Positions 1-5,814 of a DNA stretch of 6,264 nucleotides are shown piece after piece; position 1 is the first letter of the stretch; each line of letters opens with the position of its first letter. A program made the translations under genes and the position numbers. This DNA comes from Planctomycetaceae bacterium (GTDB taxonomy: Bacteria > Planctomycetota > Planctomycetia > Pirellulales > UBA1268): assembly GCA_003509235.1 (NCBI GenBank), contig DONH01000066.1:1902-8165 (forward strand), read 5' to 3'. The notes below the pieces were generated by a model. That model worked only from the letters and a program-made list of their open reading frames with translations. It searched no databases and was not told the DNA's origin.

Positions 1-506
1 CCGGCAACGGAGCACCCTGGGCATCCAAGGGCGGATGAAAGTCGTTGCGTCACGGCGTCGATCGTATCGTGTGAAGATGCTGTACCCATGCGTCCAAACC
101 CGACACTGGGATCTATCTCATCAGGCTCAAGAGGCGATACGTCTTGAAGCGACAGGATTTCAGCGAGCATTGCATTGATTCCATGCGGGGCTGAGTCCCA
201 GGCAGTATGGCCACTCCAGACCCCAATACCAGCGGTGACTAACTCCACGAGAGTTGCACCTGTAGGAGTTTCCTCAGTGATGCGATTGACCGGACGAAAA
301 GGAAGTGGGTGATGGGTCACAACCAGATCAGCTTTTTGAGACACAGCTTCGCGAGCGACATCAATAGTAAGTGTCAGGCAGGTCATAACGCGGTGTATGA
401 CATTTTTTTTTGTGGCAACAAGCAAACCGACATTATCCCAGTCAGCAGCAAGTCTGAGAGGGGCAAGGTGTTCAAGCGAAGCAATAACATCAGCAAGATT
501 CAACAT
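1..506 (-). CDS. Nif3-like dinuclear metal centre protein (DUF34/YbgI family), partial at the left edge
   Basis: I read this from the reverse complement: 168 codons from ATG at 506-504 stay open to the window edge, so the C-terminus is missing. The family (Nif3, YbgI, annotated as GTP cyclohydrolase 1 type 2) forms toroidal hexamers binding two metal ions per subunit; its physiological substrate is not settled. Visible hallmarks are ADWDNVGLLV at residues 21-30, the metal-binding THHPLPF at 64-70 (His65, His66), GHTAWD at 99-104 (His100, Asp104), and FGRMG at 137-141. The C-terminal His/Glu metal ligands would lie beyond the edge. A run of nine T at about 393-401 (lysine/asparagine codons on this strand) does not break the frame. 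An in-frame ATG six codons upstream (524-522) is possible, but 506 fits the usual family N-terminus better; neither has a convincing ribosome site. It diverges from the gene at 786. Family assignment is strong, exact function is not. Confidence 0.93.
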   Translation of the reverse strand, partial: MLNLADVIASLEHLAPLRLAADWDNVGLLVATKKNVIHRVMTCLTLTIDVAREAVSQKADLVVTHHPLPFRPVNRITEETPTGATLVELVTAGIGVWSGHTAWDSAPHGINAMLAEILSLQDVSPLEPDEIDPSVGFGRMGTASSHDTIDAVTQRLSSALGCPGCSVA

Positions 507-695
507 GTCTTCTATGATACACATACCGACTTGTGAGAAACAGCATCGGGGGATAGAGGTCTTGTTCTGCTACCCTCGTATGACATTCTCACAAGAATCG
601 GTTGTTCAGCGGTAGGATCTAGGCCAGCACGAAATCAGTTGTACGTTTGACCTGTGTGGTCCTACTCGTGAAGCATGCAGCGACCAAGTACCATA

Positions 696-741
696 CAGTG
701 AGAGGAGAGAACCACGGTTGATGAGAAGCACTCTCTCACTG
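696..741. repeat. 9-bp perfect inverted repeat upstream of the isomerase-like gene
   Basis: CAGTGAGAG at 696-704 is the exact reverse complement of CTCTCACTG at 733-741, with a 28-nt spacer. A smaller hairpin follows (CTGGC 746-750, GCCAG 754-758, 3-nt loop). Both lie within 90 bp upstream of the ATG at 786, in the divergent gap between the Nif3-like gene and the isomerase-like gene. It could be an operator or a leader RNA stem. No T-tract follows, so it is not a classical terminator. Apart from these I see no gene or clear promoter in 525-785. Confidence 0.45.
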
Positions 742-785
742 TTGGCTGGCCTCGCCAGACCCCCTGAACAATCTATGGACGTCTT

Positions 786-1571
786 ATGAATTTTTCACGC
801 CTCGCTGTTCCAGTATTACCACTCGCTTCTGACTTTCGGCGGTCACTTTCAATTGCACGCGAGTTTGGTGCTGGTGGAATTGAAATTGATGGTCGCCACG
901 GCATCGATCTTGTAACGCTCTCCGATACGGGAATTCGTCAGATCCGAAAGTGGCTCGATGATGCAGGTCTTCACGTAGCGGCTGTGTCATTTCCCACTCG
1001 AGGAGGGTACGCAGAGCAAGACCGACTTGAAGCCCGAGTTGTGGCAACAAAGCAGGCAATGCTTCAGGCGCATCGACTCGGTGCTGCAGCTTTGCTTGGT
1101 CGCTTAGGCGATATTCCTTCCGTAGAAGACGTTGTAAGTTGGCAGATTCTCATTGATGTGTGTAACGATCTTGGGCGAACTGGACAACAAACCGGTGCAT
1201 TTTTCTGCGCTGAAGCCGGTCGGGCAAGCCCAGGAGACTTGCGGAGGGTTATCGAGTCTCTACCAGATGGTAGCCTTCAAGTGCATCTGGTTACCGGAGC
1301 GCTTTTGGTACATGGGCATGATCCAGCTGAAGCTGCCACAACATTGGCTGCGGATATCGGTTATGTCCATGCAACAGATGCTGTAGCCGGAGCATATGCC
1401 GGCCATGGACGGGCCGTACCGTTGGGGACTGGGCAGGTCGATCTGCCACCTATTCTGGCGATCCTTGAAGAGCGAGGGTATCGAGGGTGGGTAGGCGTAG
1501 AGGCCACCACACCACAGCGCGAGGAGGCTGCTCGTGAGATCGCATCAGCGCTGAACCAGCTTCGTGGCTAG
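786..1571 (+). CDS. sugar phosphate isomerase/epimerase-like TIM-barrel protein (AP endonuclease family 2 fold)
   Basis: This is a 261-residue protein, the usual size for the single-domain xylose-isomerase-like TIM-barrel family, predicted cytoplasmic with no signal peptide. Family features in order: GAGGIEID at 28-35 (beta-strand with the first Glu), a helix and VAAVSFPTRGG at 64-74, CAEAGRASP at 141-149 with the conserved Glu143, GHDP at 177-180, YVHATDA at 193-199, and a C-terminal LGTGQVDLPPIL block (213-224) followed by WVGVEAT (235-241) with Glu239. In typical members a strand near 165-173 carries an Asp metal ligand (xLDPxN/H); here the corresponding stretch reads VHLVTGALL, so that ligand seems replaced. 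The substrate cannot be named. The start at 786 has only a weak ribosome site, and no in-frame alternative stands out. The Cys-rich gene begins 50 bp downstream on the same strand, so co-transcription is possible. Confidence 0.85.
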   Translation: MNFSRLAVPVLPLASDFRRSLSIAREFGAGGIEIDGRHGIDLVTLSDTGIRQIRKWLDDAGLHVAAVSFPTRGGYAEQDRLEARVVATKQAMLQAHRLGAAALLGRLGDIPSVEDVVSWQILIDVCNDLGRTGQQTGAFFCAEAGRASPGDLRRVIESLPDGSLQVHLVTGALLVHGHDPAEAATTLAADIGYVHATDAVAGAYAGHGRAVPLGTGQVDLPPILAILEERGYRGWVGVEATTPQREEAAREIASALNQLRG

Positions 1572-1621
1572 TTTTCCTACCAGGGCATAGAGCTTCAGGC
1601 CGTCCCCAGTACACTGAAGAA

Positions 1622-2404
1622 ATGATGTGGAAACGGAATACCTGGTGGCAGCTAACGGTGTGGTCCATCGTTTGTTGGTACGCACTGGTGGCATCTGGCT
1701 TACCGATTCCGGTTGATGCGTTTTCTTCTTCGACGGCACCTTCTAGCATGGCTTCAGAAAGAATTGCCTCAAAAGATCGAACAAAGCCCTTTCCATGTAT
1801 GAATAAGCCATGTGGCTGTCTGTCTGCGAAGCAGTGTTTTCAGAAATGTTGCTGCCATACACCGGCTGAGACCCTGGCATGGGCAGAGCAGCATGATCTC
1901 TCTCCGGAAGTTTTGCGAGTATTACAGCGACGCGTGGACCAACTCACCCATGCAAAACAGAACCAGAATAAATCTGGCCAGAAGGTTCAAAAAATATGCT
2001 GCCATACAGGTGACCTGAAACCGATCGCATCAGCCACGACTTCTGCTGAAAAAGATACTGACAATGATATGTGTGGTGAAGACATTTGTTTTGCGTATGA
2101 GTATCTATCGTCTGCAGGAGACAAGGAATCATCTTCAGAACATTCATCACAACATGAATTGCAGGACAATAAACACGATGCTGTGCACATCGAAGTCATG
2201 TCCGAGCACTCAATTATTCTCAAATCACTTCTTGCCTGCGGAGGCCTCGTGAGTGAGTGGTTTGCATCTGGCCTGGCACTATTGCCAGGCCCTGTTGAGG
2301 TGGTGAGCTGTGGCCAACTCTTTCCTGAGTCGCCTGGCCAACACCCTAAATTGTTTCGAGGTGTCCGCTCCGCTCCTCCAACACCACCACCATGTCACGG
2401 TTGA
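1622..2404 (+). CDS. Cys-rich exported protein of unknown function, planctomycete-type, putative metal binding
   Basis: This is a 260-residue protein with no enzyme family that I recognise. It starts with a signal-peptide-like segment: MMWKR, a hydrophobic stretch at roughly 8-30 (WWQLTVWSIVCWYALVASG), then a Pro/Ser-rich region. The core at 57-88 has seven cysteines in 20 residues (Cys59, 64, 66, 72, 76, 77, 78) arranged C-x4-C-x-C-x5-C-x3-CCC, followed by HTPAETLAWAE. From memory, uncharacterised planctomycete proteins carry a similar block ending in CCC and LAWA. Further cysteines are at 126-127, 151, 156, 206, 230 and 258. A charged Ser/His/Glu-rich linker spans about 165-196, a mildly hydrophobic segment spans about 198-228, and the C-terminus is SAPPTPPPCHG. 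The cysteine density suggests metal or redox chemistry outside the cytoplasm; that is inference. Two ATG codons are adjacent at the start, with a weak GAAGAA upstream. The pseudopilin gene follows after 85 bp. Confidence 0.78.
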   Translation: MMWKRNTWWQLTVWSIVCWYALVASGLPIPVDAFSSSTAPSSMASERIASKDRTKPFPCMNKPCGCLSAKQCFQKCCCHTPAETLAWAEQHDLSPEVLRVLQRRVDQLTHAKQNQNKSGQKVQKICCHTGDLKPIASATTSAEKDTDNDMCGEDICFAYEYLSSAGDKESSSEHSSQHELQDNKHDAVHIEVMSEHSIILKSLLACGGLVSEWFASGLALLPGPVEVVSCGQLFPESPGQHPKLFRGVRSAPPTPPPCHG

Positions 2405-2431
2405 AAGCCGATTGCGTCCCTTTCACCCGTT

Positions 2432-2462
2432 GAAGCAAGCATGTGTTCATGCGCGCTGCTTC
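2432..2462 (+). promoter_or_regulatory. intercistronic hairpin between the Cys-rich gene and pseudopilin 1
   Basis: Two nested stems are visible. The outer is GAAGCA (2432-2437) with TGCTTC (2457-2462). The inner is GCATG (2439-2443) with CATGC (2448-2452), around a TGTT loop, with an asymmetric internal loop between the stems. A short CTTTT stretch starts five nucleotides later (about 2467-2472), then comes the strong ribosome site at 2478. It could be a leaky terminator or attenuator that sets the ratio of the two products, or an RNA-stability element. No expression evidence is available. Confidence 0.4.
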
Positions 2463-2477
2463 ACTCCCTTTTATGCC

Positions 2478-2484
2478 AGGAGGA
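2478..2484 (+). promoter_or_regulatory. ribosome binding site that fixes the pseudopilin 1 start
   Basis: AGGAGGA ends five bases before ATG at 2490. It decides the start: the reading frame is open upstream to a GTG at 2310, but that would overlap the Cys-rich gene by 95 bp and put 60 unrelated residues before the pre-pilin signal. Confidence 0.85.
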
Positions 2485-2489
2485 CCATT

Positions 2490-3434
2490 ATGTCCGTACG
2501 TTATCGTTATAGGGGTTTTACACTCATTGAACTGCTTGTTGTGATCGCCATTATCGGTGTGTTGGTGGGACTTCTCCTGCCGGCAGTTCAGCAGGCACGT
2601 GAGGCTGCTCGCCGAATGACCTGCGTCAACAACCTCAAGCAGACTGGGCTCGCCATACACGGTTATTATGATTCAAACCGTCAGTTGCCATCGGGCTATA
2701 TTTCTCCTGGTGTTGCGTCCACAGCTCCATCGGCAAGTGAGACAGCCAAAGGGTATGCGTGGGGCTTTGTACTTTTGCCGTATATGGAGCAAACATCACT
2801 CTTTGATTCGATCGATCAGACACGTGAGGCTGTCGGCACATCAAATGAAGCTAAAGCAGCAGAGGCAAACCTTGGGGGCTATCGTTGTCCGACAGATTCA
2901 GCACCGGTGTCTTTCTCAGTAAGTAATGGGAGCGGAACCGTTGATCTCCCCACGTCGAATTACGTAGCTATTGTCGGCTGGAATAGTGTGACGACTGAAG
3001 TTGGGCAAGGGAATGGAGTGTTCTTTCGTAATAGTGATATTCGATTTCGAGATATTCGTGACGGACTCTCAACAACAATCTGTGTAGGTGAGCGAAAGCA
3101 TGTCCATGAATTTTTTGATCAGGGACCATATGCAGCCAATAGCACGTGGTACGCAGCCGTTCCTGGAGTTCTTCGGGATGCCGGCATGGCAATGATGCCC
3201 ATGATGAAAGAAGGACCAGGCTCACTGGTACTTGGGCATGTTGGACAAAGTGGAATGATGTCAGGGAAGACACCAAATCATACAAACCATATCGTGCACT
3301 TTAGCAGTAGTCACTTTGGTGGCGTTGTGTTTCTTCTATGTGATGGATCGACACACTTTATTCGTGATGATATTGACTATCCGTTATTCAAAGCACTCGG
3401 AACGAGAGCAGGAGGAGAAGTCCTAAACTTTTAA
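2490..3434 (+). CDS. DUF1559 prepilin-type pseudopilin 1 (H-X9-DG family)
   Basis: This is a 314-residue type IV pilin-like protein. The prepilin signal is MSVRYRYRG before FTLIELL, with expected cleavage after Gly9 and the conserved Glu at mature position 5 (Glu14). The hydrophobic helix runs to about 31, then PAVQQAREAARR, C45 and NNLKQ, typical of the family. The DUF1559 globular region includes GYAWGFVLLPYMEQ (88-101), YRCPTD (131-136), FFRNSDIRFRDIRDGLS (178-194), VGER (199-202), and the closing H275-X9-D285-G286 motif in HFGGVVFLLCDG. An unusual stretch at 232-270 is rich in Met (233, 235, 236, 238, 239, 256, 257) and His (264, 267, 270). Such proteins are processed by prepilin peptidase and are thought to act in or near type II secretion/type IV pilus-like machinery; individual roles are mostly unknown. 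It lies 85 bp downstream of the Cys-rich gene and is probably expressed with it. Confidence 0.95.
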   Translation: MSVRYRYRGFTLIELLVVIAIIGVLVGLLLPAVQQAREAARRMTCVNNLKQTGLAIHGYYDSNRQLPSGYISPGVASTAPSASETAKGYAWGFVLLPYMEQTSLFDSIDQTREAVGTSNEAKAAEANLGGYRCPTDSAPVSFSVSNGSGTVDLPTSNYVAIVGWNSVTTEVGQGNGVFFRNSDIRFRDIRDGLSTTICVGERKHVHEFFDQGPYAANSTWYAAVPGVLRDAGMAMMPMMKEGPGSLVLGHVGQSGMMSGKTPNHTNHIVHFSSSHFGGVVFLLCDGSTHFIRDDIDYPLFKALGTRAGGEVLNF

Positions 3435-3666
3435 GGAGTCCCACAGGGAACGACACCACGTCGTACTCAGTGTTCTGCATTGCCTAGAGATTCCATGTCT
3501 TTTTCAGAGTCTCTTGTCAGTTCGGGAGTTGAAAACAGTGCGCACGGAGCGGCAATCTAGATGCCAGCGGAATGTTTGTATCCTTTGCCGTTACCCGTTC
3601 GGGTACAAATTACGAAAAATGCAGATCAGTCGTAAAAATGAAATACCCTCGGCAGGAGTGCTAAAA

Positions 3667-3727
3667 TTAAAATACGGCTGGATTGTCCACTTAATATTTC
3701 CTTGTTTTTTAGGCAGATTTAAAATAC
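3667..3727 (+). repeat. direct repeat TTAAAATAC, two copies 52 bp apart
   Basis: Identical 9-mers sit at 3667-3675 and 3719-3727, about five helical turns apart, immediately upstream of the putative promoter of the His-rich gene. In an AT-rich stretch a chance repeat is quite possible. If functional they would be candidate regulator binding sites. Confidence 0.3.
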
Positions 3728-3731
3728 TTCT

Positions 3732-3760
3732 TTGCAGTTATTGGAATTTTCTCGTAATTT
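3732..3760 (+). promoter_or_regulatory. putative sigma-70-type promoter of the His-rich gene
   Basis: TTGCAG (3732-3737) and TAATTT (3755-3760) are separated by exactly 17 bp, inside the AT-rich region and 26 bp before the ATG at 3787. Transcription would begin near 3767, giving a very short leader that includes GGAAGGA (3767-3773), which is 13 bases before the ATG and so rather far for a ribosome site. An in-frame TGA at 3781 rules out an upstream start. Confidence 0.35.
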
Positions 3761-3786
3761 ATAGGTGGAAGGATTTCTGCTGAATT

Positions 3787-4278
3787 ATGAAAACGGTGCC
3801 CTACATTTTGAAAACTGCAGTGTCAGTCCTTCTTGGGATGTCACTGATTGTTTCCAGCATGGTGGTGGGCATTCAGCATGAGCATCAGGTATCTGCACCT
3901 GGGGATCATATGGTTGAAGACCATATCCGCGGAGGTCATAGCCACGGGAACCACAGCCATGGTAACAATGCTTCACATTGTGGGCCTCAACATGGTCACC
4001 AGCATCTGCATTTCGCTGGTCGGGCCTTCACAGGCGAGCATCATCGAAACCAAACAGATGGTGCTGTTTCAATTTTCAAAACATCTGAAACATCGATCAT
4101 TGCTCACCAAGCATCACATTGGTCCATGGTAACGTTCCAGATTTATTCTCCACTGCCTAGTACGACAAGAGTAACTGCTTCCTCGTTAGACTCACAAAGG
4201 AACTACGATTGGATAGCAGCACTCTTTGGTATCGAGGGGCCGGCTCCTCCGGTTCCTCCTCCTCGATCTGTCTGTTAA
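3787..4278 (+). CDS. His-rich exported protein of unknown function, putative metal binding
   Basis: This is a 163-residue protein that I do not recognise as a named family. Residues 1-29 look like a signal peptide or membrane anchor: MKTVPYILK, then a hydrophobic stretch (AVSVLLGMSLIVSSMVVG). The region 31-86 contains 15 histidines (31, 33, 41, 46, 51, 53, 56, 58, 64, 69, 71, 73, 75, 85, 86), one Cys (65), and a tandem HSHGN pair at 51-60. This composition is typical of divalent-metal or copper ligand proteins outside the cytoplasm; that role is inferred. The remainder (87-148) is Ser/Thr-rich and featureless, and the end is GPAPPVPPPRSVC, close to the tail of the Cys-rich protein at 1622-2404. 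It stands first in the second cassette, 229 bp before pseudopilin 2, with a hairpin in between, so it may be a separate transcript. Superficially it resembles short His-rich exported proteins found near copper-resistance genes, but no such gene is in this window. Confidence 0.72.
   Translation: MKTVPYILKTAVSVLLGMSLIVSSMVVGIQHEHQVSAPGDHMVEDHIRGGHSHGNHSHGNNASHCGPQHGHQHLHFAGRAFTGEHHRNQTDGAVSIFKTSETSIIAHQASHWSMVTFQIYSPLPSTTRVTASSLDSQRNYDWIAALFGIEGPAPPVPPPRSVC
3937..3966 (+). repeat. tandem 15-bp coding repeat (HSHGN twice)
   Basis: Two consecutive 15-bp units, 3937-3951 and 3952-3966, each encode His-Ser-His-Gly-Asn. They differ mainly at third codon positions, so the protein unit is kept while the DNA has drifted. 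This suggests an old duplication retained for its histidines. Confidence 0.6.
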
Positions 4279-4311
4279 ATCGGCTGCGCTGAGTTGCTCT
4301 CGGTGCTAGTC

Positions 4312-4329
4312 AACACTTTTCGAAGTGTT
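4312..4329 (+). terminator. UUCG hairpin after the His-rich gene, possible terminator
   Basis: AACACTT (4312-4318) pairs perfectly with AAGTGTT (4323-4329) around a TTCG tetraloop, 34 bp after the stop at 4278. The loop is of the very stable UUCG type, although the closing pair is T-A. Only a weak TAATT follows, so termination efficiency is uncertain. A second weak hairpin, AACTG 4359-4363 with CAGTT 4369-4373 followed by TTT, lies further down. Confidence 0.5.
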
Positions 4330-4401
4330 TAATTCCACTCAGGTCTCAGACCGGCTTCAACTGAAAACCAGTTTTTCTGGCTTTCGTCTGGCTGAAAACC
4401 G

Positions 4402-4430
4402 TTGGGATTACATAACCACGTTTGTATGAG
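4402..4430 (+). promoter_or_regulatory. weak candidate promoter for pseudopilin 2
   Basis: TTGGGA (4402-4407) and TATGAG (4425-4430) are 17 bp apart, downstream of the hairpins and about 78 bp upstream of ATG 4508. Each box matches the sigma-70 consensus only partly, so this is a tentative call. Confidence 0.22.
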
Positions 4431-4507
4431 GATCCGTCTGTGTATTCAGAGGGAAGCATGCAATCAAAAATAGAAACAGACATTCATACAATTATTTGGA
4501 GAATCCC

Positions 4508-5572
4508 ATGAAAACTCATAAGCCAAAAGCGTTTACTTTGATAGAACTACTCGTTGTGATTGCAATAATAGGTGTCTTGGTTGGCCTTCTTCTTCCTGCT
4601 GTTCAACAAGCTCGAGAAGCTGCGCGCCGTAGTGCCTGTAAAAATAACCTGAAGCAAGTTGGTTTAGCACTGCATAGTTTCGAATCTGCAAATCGTGCGT
4701 TACCTCCAGGTTATCTCTACACCAGTGGAGTCACGTATGATTCGCAATCAAGTGATATCTCTGGTGAGGATGATGCTGCAAACCATAAGGGCTTTGCATG
4801 GGGAGCAATGATTCTTCCAATAATGGAAAAACAAGCTTTGTATGATCGCTTTGAATTCGATCTTCCTTGCTTTCTGCCAGCCAATAAATCGGCTCGCGAA
4901 ACGTCTGTCTCGCCCTACCTTTGCCCCTCCGATACATTTTCTGCGAATATGCTCGTTGCTCGTGACTCTGGTGGATCATCACCCACTCCCTCGTATTATG
5001 CTGGCTCAAGCTATTGTGCTAACTGGGGGCCAGCAGAAGGGCAAGCAACCAATCCGCAACCAGCCGAGAGTCAATGGGTCAATCTCGATGCGACACCAGG
5101 TCCGGAATCAGTAGAATCGAATCCGAACTACAATCCTTGTCAGGGAGTATTTTATCGCAACAGTAAAATAAAATTCCGTGACATCTCAGACGGTTTGTCG
5201 AAAACACTTGCCATTGGTGAACGCCATAATGGTCCAATTCAAGATGAAAATGGTGATTTTATTACATCAGGTGCGGGGCACTTGATTTATGAAAATGCGT
5301 GGGCAGCTGCTTGCCGTGATGAGAATGATCCGGAGGACGATCACGGCCATATGGTGTTATTCGACGCTGAGTTCGGTCCGAATCGTGCTCGTCAGTCCAC
5401 TGATACGGGAGTCAACTTTGGGCCCGACCGTGGTGTTGTTGCACCGCATCAAGGAAATGCCCAATTCACACTGTGTGACGGTTCCGTACGGTCGATCAAT
5501 GAAAATATCGACATCAATGTTTATCGTGCCTTGAGCTCTCGCAGTCGGGGAGAAGTTATTGGAGAATTTTAG
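4508..5572 (+). CDS. DUF1559 prepilin-type pseudopilin 2 (H-X9-DG family)
   Basis: This is a 354-residue member of the same family as the gene at 2490. The leader is MKTHKPKA before FTLIELL, so the residue before the cleavage site is Ala8 rather than Gly, with the conserved Glu at mature position 5 (Glu13). The N-terminal helix and PAVQQAREAARR block are nearly identical to pseudopilin 1 (residues 9-41), then C44 and NNLKQ. Later blocks are GFAWGAMILPIMEKQ (95-109), YLCPSD (137-142), FYRNSKIKFRDISDGLS (215-231), IGER (236-239), an acidic/His patch DENDPEDDHGH (271-281), and H314-X9-D324-G325 in HQGNAQFTLCDG. Cysteines at 121, 170, 211 and 269 have no equivalent in pseudopilin 1. The start is set by GGAG at 4498-4501, six bases before the ATG; an in-frame TTG at 4496 overlaps this site and is less likely. 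It lies 229 bp downstream of the His-rich gene. Confidence 0.95.
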   Translation: MKTHKPKAFTLIELLVVIAIIGVLVGLLLPAVQQAREAARRSACKNNLKQVGLALHSFESANRALPPGYLYTSGVTYDSQSSDISGEDDAANHKGFAWGAMILPIMEKQALYDRFEFDLPCFLPANKSARETSVSPYLCPSDTFSANMLVARDSGGSSPTPSYYAGSSYCANWGPAEGQATNPQPAESQWVNLDATPGPESVESNPNYNPCQGVFYRNSKIKFRDISDGLSKTLAIGERHNGPIQDENGDFITSGAGHLIYENAWAAACRDENDPEDDHGHMVLFDAEFGPNRARQSTDTGVNFGPDRGVVAPHQGNAQFTLCDGSVRSINENIDINVYRALSSRSRGEVIGEF

Positions 5573-5814
5573 GGTCAGTAGCCAGCTTTTCATTTATGAA
5601 TGAGCAGGCTGATTTCTATAGTGCCTTAGAAAAACGAGTTCTCAGGTATCGTCTGAAGCTGGCGATGCCTGGGCATACTCTCTTTCTATCATGTGATCGA
5701 TTTAGTGAAATGTACTTAGCGGGTGGCGGATTCACCGGCTCGTTGGATGCAAGTCACATTAATCTTCTTTCTAATAACGTTTAGAGAAGGCCTTGCCTCT
5801 GACAGGATGTGACT
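5573..5814. other. non-coding stretch between pseudopilin 2 and the decayed copy
   Basis: Together with the remnant that follows, this leaves over 400 bp without an intact gene. A 62-codon frame (5596-5784) starts with ATG but lacks a ribosome site and a clear domain. It does contain MPGHTLFLSCDRFS (about residues 24-37), faintly like the C-terminal H-X9-DG block of DUF1559 proteins. I do not call it a gene. No strong terminator is visible after the stop of pseudopilin 2. Confidence 0.5.

Larger units (their letters stand above)
3435..3786. other. 352-bp AT-rich intergenic region with small hairpins
   Basis: I see no convincing gene here. A possible 89-codon frame at 3514-3783 has low-complexity composition, no ribosome site and no recognisable domain. 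Two small hairpins are visible: ACGAC 3450-3454 with GTCGT 3460-3464 (loop ACCAC), and TACCC 3592-3596 with GGGTA 3601-3605 (loop GTTC). Neither has a T-tract. From about 3610 the sequence becomes clearly richer in A and T than its surroundings, up to the start of the His-rich gene, and holds the direct repeat and promoter listed separately. The first 25 bp after the pseudopilin 1 stop resemble the flank of the decayed copy at 5961-5983. Confidence 0.6.

Noticed and set aside
309..615. Two overlapping plus-strand frames opposite the Nif3-like gene
   Set aside because: They are antisense to a clear conserved gene or run out of it, with no domain of their own.
784..1059. Minus-strand frame inside the isomerase-like gene
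   Set aside because: It is a shadow of a well-supported plus-strand coding region.
2310..2489. Upstream extension of pseudopilin 1 by 60 codons from a GTG
   Set aside because: It overlaps the Cys-rich gene by 95 bp, lacks a ribosome site, and would place an unrelated segment before the prepilin signal; the AGGAGGA at 2478 marks ATG 2490 as the start.
3592..3605. TACCC-GTTC-GGGTA hairpin as a terminator for pseudopilin 1
   Set aside because: Only five base pairs, about 160 bp after the stop, and no T-tract.
3514..3783. 89-codon frame in the gap before the His-rich gene
   Set aside because: No ribosome site, no recognisable domain, AT-driven composition, and it runs across the probable promoter.
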